Positions 56,116 through 64,000 of a stretch of 64,000 nt of DNA are shown in pieces. Made by a program: the position numbers and the translations under genes. Every line of letters starts with the position of its first letter. Positions within the stretch are counted from its first letter, which is position 1. This DNA comes from Thermoactinomyces sp. DSM 45892. GTDB lineage: Bacteria; Bacillota; Bacilli; Thermoactinomycetales; Thermoactinomycetaceae. The notes beneath the pieces are model-generated. The model made no database searches. It was not told the origin of the DNA and saw only the letters and a program-made list of their open reading frames with translations. The stretch spans positions 1 through 64,000 of the forward strand of contig NZ_FNPL01000005.1 of the NCBI RefSeq assembly GCF_900107305.1, read 5' to 3'.

Positions 56116-57639
56116 ATGAACGTTGTAGAAATGCGGGGCATTACCAAATACTTTGGTTCGTTTACTGCGAATGATAATATAAATCTAGTTGTAAAAAAGG
56201 GTGAAATTCATGCCCTACTTGGTGAAAATGGTGCTGGTAAATCAACATTAATGAATATCCTGTTTGGTCTATACCAACCAGAACTAGGTAAGATTTTCAT
56301 TAAAGAAAAAGAAGTTGCGATTACGGGTCCGACGATGGCAAACGAGCTAGGAATTGGGATGGTCCATCAACATTTTATGTTAGTGCAACCGTTTACCGTA
56401 ACCGAAAATATTATTCTTGGTGACGAAAGAGCTTCGGGTGGAATGATTGATTATAAAAAGGCTGAACGTGAAGTACAAGCCTTGTCAGATCAATATGGAC
56501 TTCAAGTCGACCCGCGAGCGGTTGTTGCAGATATTGGGGTAGGAATGCAACAACGTGTTGAAATTTTAAAGACTTTGTATCGTGGAGCAGATATTCTTAT
56601 TTTTGATGAGCCTACAGCTGTATTAACGCCTCAGGAGATTCATGAGCTAACTGAAATTATGAGGAAACTGGTAAAAGAAGGTAAGACGATCATCTTCATT
56701 ACCCATAAGTTAAAAGAGATCATGAGCACTTGTGATCGTTGTACCGTCATACGCCGTGGGAAGATGATTGACACGGTTAATATCAATGAAACCAATGAAA
56801 ATGAGTTAGCATCGCTTATGGTGGGTCGTAAGGTTTCGTTTGAACTAGATAAGCAACCAGCTAATCCACAGGAGCCCGTTTTAAAGGTTCAGAGTTTGGA
56901 AGTGAATGATAACCGTAATAATCCATCTGTTCGTGGTTTAGATCTGGAAGTGAAAGCGGGTGAGATCGTAGGAATTGCTGGGGTTGACGGCAATGGTCAA
57001 TCTGAGCTTATTGAAGCGATTTGCGGGCTTATGAAACCGAAATCAGGAAGAGTCATTTTAAATAATAAAGATGTTACTGGATTGGCTCCTCGGAAAATTA
57101 CTGAAATAGGACTCGGACATATTCCGGAAGATCGGCATAAACGCGGCTTGGTGCTAGACTTTTCTGTTAGTGAGAATATAATTTTACAGTCCTATTATAA
57201 GAAACCGTTTTCAAATGGTTTTGGGATTGATTACAAGGCAGTGGGTGACTATGCAAACAAATTGATTCAAGAGTTTGATGTACGAACACCTGATAAAGAT
57301 ACACCAGCACGCGCGCTTTCAGGTGGTAACCAACAGAAGGCGATCATCGCACGTGAAGTGGATCGAAATCCTTCTCTCCTGATTGCGGCTCAACCTACTC
57401 GTGGACTAGATGTGGGTGCGATCGAATTTATCCATAAACGTCTTATTGAGCACCGCGATACAGGCAATGCAGTGTTGCTCATTTCTCTTGAGTTAGAAGA
57501 GGTTCTGAAAGTAAGTGATCGAGTGGCCGTGATTTATGAAGGGAAAATTCAGGGCTGGGTTGATCCAAAAACAGCAACAGAAGAAGAGCTTGGACTCTTA
57601 ATGGCGGGAAGCAAAGCGAAAGGAGGTACTTCACAATGA
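56116..57639 (+). CDS. nupO: Nucleoside ABC transporter ATP-binding protein
   Basis: 507 aa with two ABC domains, as in ribose/nucleoside transporters. The first has GENGAGKSTLMN, VGMQQRVEILKTLYRGADILIFDEPTAV. The second has a degenerate Walker A (GVDGNGQSEL) and LSGGNQQKAIIAREVD. ATGA overlap with the permease gene. Drives guanosine/nucleoside uptake in the NupNOPQ system of Bacillus. Confidence 0.93.
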   Translation: MNVVEMRGITKYFGSFTANDNINLVVKKGEIHALLGENGAGKSTLMNILFGLYQPELGKIFIKEKEVAITGPTMANELGIGMVHQHFMLVQPFTVTENIILGDERASGGMIDYKKAEREVQALSDQYGLQVDPRAVVADIGVGMQQRVEILKTLYRGADILIFDEPTAVLTPQEIHELTEIMRKLVKEGKTIIFITHKLKEIMSTCDRCTVIRRGKMIDTVNINETNENELASLMVGRKVSFELDKQPANPQEPVLKVQSLEVNDNRNNPSVRGLDLEVKAGEIVGIAGVDGNGQSELIEAICGLMKPKSGRVILNNKDVTGLAPRKITEIGLGHIPEDRHKRGLVLDFSVSENIILQSYYKKPFSNGFGIDYKAVGDYANKLIQEFDVRTPDKDTPARALSGGNQQKAIIAREVDRNPSLLIAAQPTRGLDVGAIEFIHKRLIEHRDTGNAVLLISLELEEVLKVSDRVAVIYEGKIQGWVDPKTATEEELGLLMAGSKAKGGTSQ

Positions 57640-58703
57640 TTGGGAAATTAAACCGAAATTCAACCCTCTTTTCATCTATCATTTCCATTGTTTTGGGGAT
57701 GTTAGTCGGGGCAATCGCGATGCTGTTATCTGGATATAATCCGATTTCAGCTTACGGTGCCTTATTTAACAGTGTATTTGGCTCTGCATCCGATATGGGT
57801 GAAACATTGCGCACGATTACTCCACTCATCTTTGCTGGTTTGGCTGTCGCTTTAGCGTTCCGTACAGGGATGTTCAATATCGGGGTAGAGGGCCAATTAA
57901 TCATTGGTAGTATGGCAGCCGCTTTTGTTGGATTAAAGTTAGAGTTGCCTCCGGTAGTGCATGCGATTGTGGCATTAGTAGTGGGTGCATTAGCTGGTGC
58001 AATATGGGCGCTCATTCCAGGATTGTTGAAAGCGATTCGTGGTGTACATGAAGTGATTGTCTGTATCATGATGAACTGGATTGCTTTATTCCTAAGTAAC
58101 TACATGGTTGGAAAAGTTCTTTCAAATAATAGTGATTCCACCGAAAAGATTCATCCAAGTGCATCCATTCGTGTTGATTTTTTAACGGATCTGTTCGATG
58201 GAGCACGTGTCCATTTAGGCCTTATTCTAGCTATTTTGACAGCTATCTTTGTCTATGTATTGCTATTCAAAACCAAATTAGGTTATGAGTTGCGTGCGGT
58301 TGGCCTGAATCCGGATGCTTCTGAGTACGCGGGGATGAGTGTAAAGAGAAATATTATTTTTTCCATGATGATTTCAGGTGGAATTGCGGGTCTTGCTGGA
58401 GCGGTTGAGCTACTCGGAACAAGTGAGTATTTATCCATTAATGCATCTCTTCCAGGAACGGGTTTTGATGGGATTGCTGTGGCACTTTTAGGAGCTAATA
58501 CCCCACTTGGTGTGGTGATGTCGTCCATGTTGTTCGGAGGATTATTTAATGGTGGAAGCAACATGCAGTATGTAGCAGGAGTACCTTTTGAAGTGATTCG
58601 AATTGTATTTGCAGCTATTATTCTCTTTGTAGCAGCTAATTTCGTAAAACAATTGGGAAGTAGAAAGAACCGTAAAAAGAAAGGGGAGAAAGCTAGTGCT
58701 TAG
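57636..58703 (+). CDS. nupP: Nucleoside ABC transporter permease
   Basis: 355 aa with about eight to ten membrane segments of the BPD_transp_2 type (FNIGVEGQLIIGSMAAAFVG; GIAGLAGAVELLGTSEYL). Basic C-terminus with RKNRKKKGEK. Overlaps nupQ by 8 nt. Confidence 0.93.
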   Translation: MIGKLNRNSTLFSSIISIVLGMLVGAIAMLLSGYNPISAYGALFNSVFGSASDMGETLRTITPLIFAGLAVALAFRTGMFNIGVEGQLIIGSMAAAFVGLKLELPPVVHAIVALVVGALAGAIWALIPGLLKAIRGVHEVIVCIMMNWIALFLSNYMVGKVLSNNSDSTEKIHPSASIRVDFLTDLFDGARVHLGLILAILTAIFVYVLLFKTKLGYELRAVGLNPDASEYAGMSVKRNIIFSMMISGGIAGLAGAVELLGTSEYLSINASLPGTGFDGIAVALLGANTPLGVVMSSMLFGGLFNGGSNMQYVAGVPFEVIRIVFAAIILFVAANFVKQLGSRKNRKKKGEKASA

Positions 58704-59631
58704 TACCATAACCAACCTTTTAGAGACCACTATTCTTTACTCAACTCCCCTCATTTTAGCGGCATTAGGTGGTTTGTTCTCGGAGCGTTCGGGTGTCATC
58801 AATATTGGTTTAGAGGGCCTGATGACAATCGGTGCGTTTACCTCAGCAGTTGTTGCGATCCATACGGGAAGTCCATGGATCGGACTCTTAGCAGGCATGG
58901 TAGCAGGTGTTCTTCTTGCGCTGATTCATGCAATTGCTACGGTTACCTTTAAAGCTGATCAAACCGTAAGTGGAGTCGCGATTAACTTCTTGGCAGCAGG
59001 ACTATCTGTATACTTAGTAAAAGCCCTCTATGATGGTGCAGGACAAACGCCTGTTGTAAATAGTAAATTTACAGATTGGGCGATCCCTGTATTAAAGGAT
59101 ATTCCTGTTTTAGGAAAGACCATTTTTAATACATCACCGATTACCTATATCGCCTTAATCATGGTTTTTGTTAGTTACTTCGTGTTGTACCGTACTCCAT
59201 TCGGTATGCGCTTACGTGCAGTAGGAGAGCATCCACATGCTGCCGAGACGGCGGGTGTATCGGTTGTCAAAATGCGTTATATTGCTGTCCTAATCAGTGG
59301 AGCTTTAGCGGCTATTGGTGGCGCTTCACTTTCTATATCAATCGGGAGTGAGTTTAGTGCGACTACCGTTGCGGGTCAGGGATTTATTGCGATCGCAGCA
59401 TTAATCTTTGGTAAATGGAAACCATTTGGAGTTTTAGGAGCAGCGGGTTTCTTCGGTTTTTCCGTAGCCCTATCTTTAACGGGTCAGGTTTGGGGACTGA
59501 CAGAATATGTACCTTCCGAAATTCTAACTATGCTTCCATATGTACTAACTATCTTGGCGCTTGCAGGATTTGTGGGGCGTGCGAATGCTCCAGCGGCGAT
59601 TGGGAAACTATATGAAAAAGGAAGCCGTTAG
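58696..59631 (+). CDS. nupQ: Nucleoside ABC transporter permease
   Basis: 311 aa from GTG after AAGGGGAG. Second permease of the same family (SERSGVINIGLEGLMTIGAF; GALAAIGGASLSISIGSEF). Completes the membrane heterodimer. Confidence 0.92.
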   Translation: MLSTITNLLETTILYSTPLILAALGGLFSERSGVINIGLEGLMTIGAFTSAVVAIHTGSPWIGLLAGMVAGVLLALIHAIATVTFKADQTVSGVAINFLAAGLSVYLVKALYDGAGQTPVVNSKFTDWAIPVLKDIPVLGKTIFNTSPITYIALIMVFVSYFVLYRTPFGMRLRAVGEHPHAAETAGVSVVKMRYIAVLISGALAAIGGASLSISIGSEFSATTVAGQGFIAIAALIFGKWKPFGVLGAAGFFGFSVALSLTGQVWGLTEYVPSEILTMLPYVLTILALAGFVGRANAPAAIGKLYEKGSR

Positions 59632-59688
59632 GATTTGTGGAAAAATTTTTAAGCAAAGAGAAAAGTTTTTGAAAGAAAAAAGTTTTTG

Positions 59689-59716
59689 TTGATATAAAGT
59701 CATTTATGTATAAAAT
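59689..59716 (+). promoter_or_regulatory. Candidate nupN promoter
   Basis: TTGATA (59689-59694), 16-bp spacer, TAAAAT (59711-59716). Leader of about 190 nt. Confidence 0.5.
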
Positions 59717-59727
59717 AAGAGATGAAG

Positions 59728-59742
59728 TTGTAAGCGTTTTTT
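59728..59742. promoter_or_regulatory. cre-like CcpA site upstream of nupN
   Basis: TTGTAAGCGTTTTTT matches the CcpA consensus WTGNAANCGNWNNCW at all fixed positions except the C near the end. It lies just downstream of the promoter, where it would act as a block under good carbon supply. Confidence 0.45.
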
Positions 59743-59914
59743 TGTGAATAAGCTTTGGAGTTAATTGGAATCATTAGGTTAGTTTGTAACACAGAGAAAA
59801 AATGGATTTAATTTCCTAGTGAAACAGCAAATATCCGCTTGTCTCTGGTTCATACTACTAACATCATTCTCCCTGCAGTACAAAATCAAACACTTTTAGT
59901 AAAGGGGTATTTGT

Positions 59915-60919
59915 ATGCAAATGAAGCGCTGGCTCGGTTCACTCGTAGCGGTTTCTCTAGTAGCAACACTAGCTGTTGGTTGCGGTGGTAATAATGATAA
60001 GGGGACAGCAAAAGGAGACTTTTCTGTCGGTCTTGTAACGGATACAGGTGGCTTAAACGACGAATCCTTTAACCAATCTGCTAACATGGGTCTTCAAAAA
60101 GCGAAGAACGATTTAAAAGTGGATGTGAAAGCACAAGAATCCAAAAAAGATGATGACTATGTTCCGAATTTAACTCGTTTTGCCAAAGACAAACGAAATC
60201 TCATTTGGGGTGTAGGCTTTAAATTTAATAAAGCACTTCCAGAAGTAGCTGATAAATTTAAAGATAGTAAGTTTGCCATTGTGGATGACAACTTAGGTGG
60301 CAAGGTTCCATCAAATGTTGTAGCAGTAACGTTTAAAGATGAAGAAGGCTCTTACTTAGCAGGAATCGCAGCAGGTAAGACTACCAAGACAAACCAAGTT
60401 GGTTTCATTGGTGGGATTACATCTCCGCTCGTTAAAAAGTTCGAAGCAGGATTTACAGCAGGTGTGAAAGAAGCGAATCCGAAAGCGACAGTAAAAGCTG
60501 TTTATGCAGAATCATTTACAGATGCAACGAAAGGCCGTTCTTTGGCGAAGTCTCTATATGACGGTGGAGCAGACATTGTGTACCATGCAGCCGGTGGCGT
60601 CGGAAAAGGTCTTTTCGATGAAGTAAAAACTCGTCAGGCAGGAAAATATTGGGCGATTGGTGTAGACATGGATCAAAGCCGTTTGGCACCAGAGCATACA
60701 CTCACCTCTATGATTAAACGTGTTGATGTAGCGGTATTTGAAATTACAAAGCAAGCGAAAGAAGGAACGCTTAAAACAGGTACAGAAGTGAATTTTGGTC
60801 TGAAAGATGAAGGTGTCGGCCTTTCTAAAAGCTCAAAAGTCTCTCCTGAGGTAATGAAGCAAGTGGAAGAGTACAAACAAAAAATCATTAAAGGTGAAAT
60901 CACCGTTCCTTCCAAATAA
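59915..60919 (+). CDS. nupN: BMP-family nucleoside-binding lipoprotein
   Basis: 334 aa, ATG after AAAGGGG. Lipobox LAVGC (Cys23) then a Gly/Asn linker and the Bmp fold (DTGGLNDESFNQSANMG; VGFIGGITSPLVKKFEAGFTAGVKEANP; YHAAGGVGKGLFDEV; GVDMDQS). Captures nucleosides for the permease. It lies downstream of the ATPase and permease genes with its own promoter, whereas the usual order is binding protein first, which may allow higher expression. Confidence 0.94.
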   Translation: MQMKRWLGSLVAVSLVATLAVGCGGNNDKGTAKGDFSVGLVTDTGGLNDESFNQSANMGLQKAKNDLKVDVKAQESKKDDDYVPNLTRFAKDKRNLIWGVGFKFNKALPEVADKFKDSKFAIVDDNLGGKVPSNVVAVTFKDEEGSYLAGIAAGKTTKTNQVGFIGGITSPLVKKFEAGFTAGVKEANPKATVKAVYAESFTDATKGRSLAKSLYDGGADIVYHAAGGVGKGLFDEVKTRQAGKYWAIGVDMDQSRLAPEHTLTSMIKRVDVAVFEITKQAKEGTLKTGTEVNFGLKDEGVGLSKSSKVSPEVMKQVEEYKQKIIKGEITVPSK

Positions 60920-60954
60920 TTTTTAAACCTTGTCATATTGTGGATATATGACTA

Positions 60955-61037
60955 AAGAACATGGAAGTAGGAAACTTACTAAGCATAGGAGAAAATTCCT
61001 TGTTGTAAGCTCTTACAATTCCATGTTCTTTTTTTTT
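60955..61037 (+). terminator. Branched terminator after nupN
   Basis: Outer 12-bp perfect stem AAGAACATGGAA/TTCCATGTTCTT (60955-60966, 61019-61030), inner AGGA/TCCT and GTAA/TTAC hairpins, then T8. Confidence 0.85.
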
Positions 61038-61089
61038 AGTCTATAATGGAGACTAGGTAATATTTTCTAATAAACGAGGTGAACGGAGC

Positions 61090-62391
61090 ATGTCATCCGG
61101 ACAATTTGAGACCAGGCAAATAGGCAATGTACGTCTACATGTCTGTCCGAGTACAAAGTTTAAAACCACGATGTTGGTGGCGATGTTTCAACAGGAGCTA
61201 TCGACAAAATATGTAACTCAAACAGCTCTCCTTTCAAATGTATTGCTTCGAGGAACGGAACAATACCCTACGATGTTAGACTTAAAAAAGAAGCAAAACG
61301 ATCTGTACGGTGCAGGTCTCTTTGGAGATGTTTTTAAACGTGGAGAACGGCAAATACTCCACTTTGGAGTAGATATCGCAAATGAACAATATCTTCATGA
61401 CGCTTCACCGCTACTCGAAGAAGCAGTGAGCCTCTTATGTGAAGTGATTACGAAGCCAGCCTTAGAGCAGGATGTATTTATGAAAAGCTATATAGAGGCG
61501 GAGAAACGAAACCGAAAGCAACAAATTGAAGGCTTGGTGGATGATAAAATCCAGTATGCAGCGCAACGTAGCATTGAAGCGATGTGTAAAAACGAGCCAT
61601 ATGCCATTTTTATAAATGGGCGAGTGGAGGATCTTCCGGCAATACAAGCCGATAATCTTTATACATATTATCAAGAACTGTTGTACCATTGCCCACTTGA
61701 TTTCTATTGTGTCGGGGATGTGGATATTCAAAAAGTGGTCTCCTTGTTCGAGAGGTATCTTCCTTCTGAGATGTTTACTTCCGAACGAAACCAATTGGAT
61801 CTCTCTTACACAGCACAATCCGTACAACAAGTGAAAACGGTGGTGGAGCGTTTACCTGTAAATCAAGGAAAACTAAATATGGGATGCCGAACCCATATAA
61901 CAGTGCAGGATTCCGACTACTCTGCTTTGCTTATGTATAACGGGATTCTCGGTGGTTTTCCGCACTCGAAGTTGTTTATGAATGTGCGTGAAAAAGCAAG
62001 TCTGGCTTACTATGCTTCCTCGCGACTGGAAAGTCATAAAGGGATTATGCATATCCAATCAGGAATTGAGATTCAAAACTTCGAAAAGGCTGTAACCATT
62101 ATTAAAGAACAGATGGAAGTAATGCGCCAGGGGCAAATTAGCGACCAAGAATTAGAGCAAACAAAAGCGACCCTTTCGAATCAGTTCCGTGAGCAACAAG
62201 ATCGTGCCTATGAGATGATTCAATCACACTATCACTCTGTACTAAGTGGAACGAACCGTCCATTAGAACAGATTCTAAAAGAAATTTCACACGTATCGAA
62301 AGAGGATGTGCAAAAAGTAGCACAAAAGATTCAGCTCGACACAATCTACTTCTTACGAGATCAAGGAGGAGAAGCTGATGAAAAAAATTGA
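61090..62391 (+). CDS. ymfF: M16-family peptidase homologue YmfF, zinc motif absent
   Basis: 433 aa. M16 two-domain fold, but the HxxEH region reads LLSNVLLRGTEQYP with no zinc histidines, as in YmfF/AlbF-type partners. C-terminal half retains SKLFMNVREKASLAYYA. Likely forms a heterodimer with the active YmfH encoded next (14-nt overlap). The AlbE/AlbF pair of subtilosin clusters is similar. Confidence 0.92.
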   Translation: MSSGQFETRQIGNVRLHVCPSTKFKTTMLVAMFQQELSTKYVTQTALLSNVLLRGTEQYPTMLDLKKKQNDLYGAGLFGDVFKRGERQILHFGVDIANEQYLHDASPLLEEAVSLLCEVITKPALEQDVFMKSYIEAEKRNRKQQIEGLVDDKIQYAAQRSIEAMCKNEPYAIFINGRVEDLPAIQADNLYTYYQELLYHCPLDFYCVGDVDIQKVVSLFERYLPSEMFTSERNQLDLSYTAQSVQQVKTVVERLPVNQGKLNMGCRTHITVQDSDYSALLMYNGILGGFPHSKLFMNVREKASLAYYASSRLESHKGIMHIQSGIEIQNFEKAVTIIKEQMEVMRQGQISDQELEQTKATLSNQFREQQDRAYEMIQSHYHSVLSGTNRPLEQILKEISHVSKEDVQKVAQKIQLDTIYFLRDQGGEADEKN

Positions 62392-63691
62392 ATACAAGCA
62401 GCTAAAAGAGACGCTTTATCATGAGAAACTGCCAAATGGATTAGATGTATACGTGCTGCCTAAGCAGGGATTTGCTAAAACGTATGCTACCTTTACTACC
62501 AAGTACGGTTCTATTGACAATACGTTTCAGGTTCCTGGAAAAGAAAAGGTACATGTACCGGATGGGATTGCACATTTCTTAGAACATAAGATGTTTGAAC
62601 AGGAGTCAGGGGAAGATGTATTCCAGTCGTTTTCTAGGCAAGGTGCATCGGCAAATGCCTTTACTAGTTTTACACGTACATCGTACCTATTCTCTTGTAC
62701 GGATCAAGTGGAAAACAATCTCACTACACTGTTAAATTATGTACAAAGCCCTTACTTTACAGATGAAAATGTGGAGAAGGAGAAGGGGATTATTGGCCAA
62801 GAGATTCGCATGTATGATGACAATGCGGATTGGAGAGTTTACTTCGGTTTGATTGAGGCATTGTATCAAAATCACCCAGTCAAAATCGATATCGCAGGTA
62901 CTGTGGAGTCCATCGCCAAAATTACCAAGGAGACTCTTTACACTTGTTATAATACCTTCTATCACCCAAGTAACATGTTGTTATTTGTCATCGGGGCGGT
63001 GGACGCGGGGCGTATTTTCCAGTTGGTAAAAGAAAATCAAGCGCAGAAAAAATTTGAGCCGCAGGGTGAGATTAAGCGCTTTTTTGATAAAGAACCTGGT
63101 GCTGTTGCAGAGAAGCGAAAGGAAATGCGTCTAAGTGTAAACGCTCCTAAGTGTTACTTCGGATTTAAGGAGGCGCCTACTGTTATAGGAGTCTCTGGGG
63201 AAGATATGTTGAAAATGGAGCTAACTACACAGTTGTTTATGGAGTCGTTAGTCGGATCATCTTCAGCGTTGTATCAAAGCCTGTATGATGAAGGGTTGAT
63301 TGATGACTCATTTGGACACGACTACTCGATCGAACAGGGTTACGGCTTTACGATGATGGGCGGGGATACAAGAAAGCCAGATGAACTTGTGGCCCGTATC
63401 GAACAACTATTTCCTCAGAAAGTAACAAAGGGAATTACTGCTGAGGAGTTTGAGTTAGTAAAGAAAAAGAAGATCGGAAGTGTTTTGCGTTCACTAAATT
63501 CAGTGGAGTGGATTGCGAACCAATTTACGAGTTATCGTTTTCATGAGTCAGATCTGTTCCAGATGATCCCAATGTTAGAATCGATTACATTAGAGGATGT
63601 CAACAATCGAATGAGAGAGCATATTGACTTTGCGAGATTTGCGGTCTCTACCGTACGTCCATTGGAACAATCGACGAAATCTACTACTTAA
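62378..63691 (+). CDS. ymfH: M16 zinc peptidase YmfH
   Basis: 437 aa, ATG after GGAGGAG. Intact zinc motif HFLEH (His66, Glu69, His70), downstream glutamates in EKEKGIIGQEIRMYDD, and SSSALYQSLYDEGLIDDSFG near the C-terminal half. Active subunit of the YmfF/YmfH pair. Terminator follows. Confidence 0.94.
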   Translation: MKKIEYKQLKETLYHEKLPNGLDVYVLPKQGFAKTYATFTTKYGSIDNTFQVPGKEKVHVPDGIAHFLEHKMFEQESGEDVFQSFSRQGASANAFTSFTRTSYLFSCTDQVENNLTTLLNYVQSPYFTDENVEKEKGIIGQEIRMYDDNADWRVYFGLIEALYQNHPVKIDIAGTVESIAKITKETLYTCYNTFYHPSNMLLFVIGAVDAGRIFQLVKENQAQKKFEPQGEIKRFFDKEPGAVAEKRKEMRLSVNAPKCYFGFKEAPTVIGVSGEDMLKMELTTQLFMESLVGSSSALYQSLYDEGLIDDSFGHDYSIEQGYGFTMMGGDTRKPDELVARIEQLFPQKVTKGITAEEFELVKKKKIGSVLRSLNSVEWIANQFTSYRFHESDLFQMIPMLESITLEDVNNRMREHIDFARFAVSTVRPLEQSTKSTT

Positions 63692-63699
63692 ATAATGTG

Positions 63700-63731
63700 G
63701 TCGTGCCGCTACCTTGCAGGCACGACTTTTT
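63700..63731 (+). terminator. Intrinsic terminator after ymfH
   Basis: GTCGTGCC/GGCACGAC (63700-63707, 63719-63726), perfect 8-bp stem, then T5. Confidence 0.92.
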
Positions 63732-63757
63732 ATACGAGTAGGAGTGGGGGTGACAGT

Positions 63758-64000
63758 GTGAAGTCATTAGAAGGACAGATTGTATGGATATCAGGAGCTA
63801 GTGGGGGTATTGGGAGTGCCATTGCGATTCATTTAGCTGAGTTAGGTGCTAAAGTCGCGGTTTGTTTTCAGCATTCCCTTAGTCGGGCAGAAGAGATTGT
63901 AAGAAGATGCCGAGAATCAGGGGGTCAAGCTGAGGCGTTTCGATTGGACGTAAAACAAGCAGAATCGGTGCGAAATTGTTATCAGCAAATTTGCTGGACA
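63758..64000 (+). CDS. ymfI: Short-chain dehydrogenase/reductase YmfI, 5' part
   Basis: 81 codons up to the window edge, GTG start after GGGGGTGA. Rossmann motif VWISGASGGIGSAIA (TGxxxGxG type), then LGAKVAVCFQHS and the helix SRAEEIVRRCRESGGQ and LDV of the SDR fold. Position after ymfH matches Bacillus ymfI. The catalytic Ser-Tyr-Lys part lies outside the window. Confidence 0.9.
   Translation, partial: MKSLEGQIVWISGASGGIGSAIAIHLAELGAKVAVCFQHSLSRAEEIVRRCRESGGQAEAFRLDVKQAESVRNCYQQICWT

Larger units (their letters stand above)
59632..59914 (+). other. nupQ-nupN intergenic leader
   Basis: 283 bp, AT-rich, holding the promoter and cre-like site above. No coding frame and no recognizable riboswitch (no purine-riboswitch core) was seen in it. 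Confidence 0.6.

Noticed and set aside
59717-59914. Purine riboswitch in the nupN leader
   Set aside because: The conserved core sequences and three-way junction pairing could not be found.

Overview
The window reads as the chromosome of an endospore-forming, low-to-moderate GC Bacillota of the order Bacillales. From about 11.6 kb onward the gene order follows the Bacillus core block dprA-topA-trmFO-hslVU, rpsB-tsf-pyrH-frr-uppS-cdsA-dxr-rseP-proS, rimP-nusA-rnpM-ylxQ-infB-rbfA-nrnA-truB-ribF-rpsO-pnp-ylxY-mlpA-dut, ymxH-dpaA-dpaB-asd-dapG-dapA-rnjB, tepA-ylzJ-spoIIIE, nup ABC transporter, ymfF-ymfH-ymfI. Spore genes (dpaAB, spoIIIE, a ylxY-type deacetylase, ymxH, a Spo0E-like phosphatase) point to a spore former. 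xerC, codY, polC and ylxP are absent from their usual slots. A family such as Thermoactinomycetaceae would fit, but that is a guess from gene content.

Positions 1 to about 11,575 are the right part of an integrated element. A large serine recombinase (10041-11546) lies only about 30 bp from the 3' third of dprA (about 11576-11914), whose 5' part is missing. The element therefore appears to have entered the competence gene dprA, and the window shows its right junction. To the left are a winged-helix replication-type protein followed by iteron-like repeats, and a Rha/KilAC phage antirepressor.

The centre of the element holds the most unusual locus. Four tandem secreted peptides (3365-4579) share near-identical signal peptides and a conserved C-terminal dodecapeptide around variable Gly/Ala-rich hydrophobic cores. 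They are followed by a DUF5819 (SdpA-like) protein, an HTTM (SdpB-like) protein fused to a DCC thiol-oxidoreductase domain, a membrane-anchored transglutaminase-like protein and a 42-aa membrane peptide. Next come an RRNPP-type (HTH plus TPR) peptide receptor and a 41-aa exported pro-peptide overlapping its 3' end. No terminator was seen between 4620 and the strong one at 9684-9713. The layout suggests a quorum-controlled, SdpABC-like multi-peptide toxin system on a mobile element.

From 12 kb to 64 kb the genes are mostly co-directional (+) housekeeping operons with short gaps, intrinsic terminators and several good sigma-A promoters. DNA topology and tRNA modification (topA, trmFO) and the HslUV protease come first. 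They are followed by ribosome assembly and translation (rpsB, tsf, frr, proS, rimP, infB, rbfA, rpsO), isoprenoid and phospholipid synthesis (uppS, cdsA, dxr), RNA decay (pnp, rnjB, nrnA), the aspartate-lysine-dipicolinate branch (asd, dapG, dapA, dpaAB), DNA translocation (spoIIIE) and nucleoside uptake (nup). Local oddities are a frameshifted GNAT gene, a 15-unit tandem repeat in IF2, an HslV without Ser/Thr at residue 2, two tandem lipoprotein paralogues, and a class-3 lipase.
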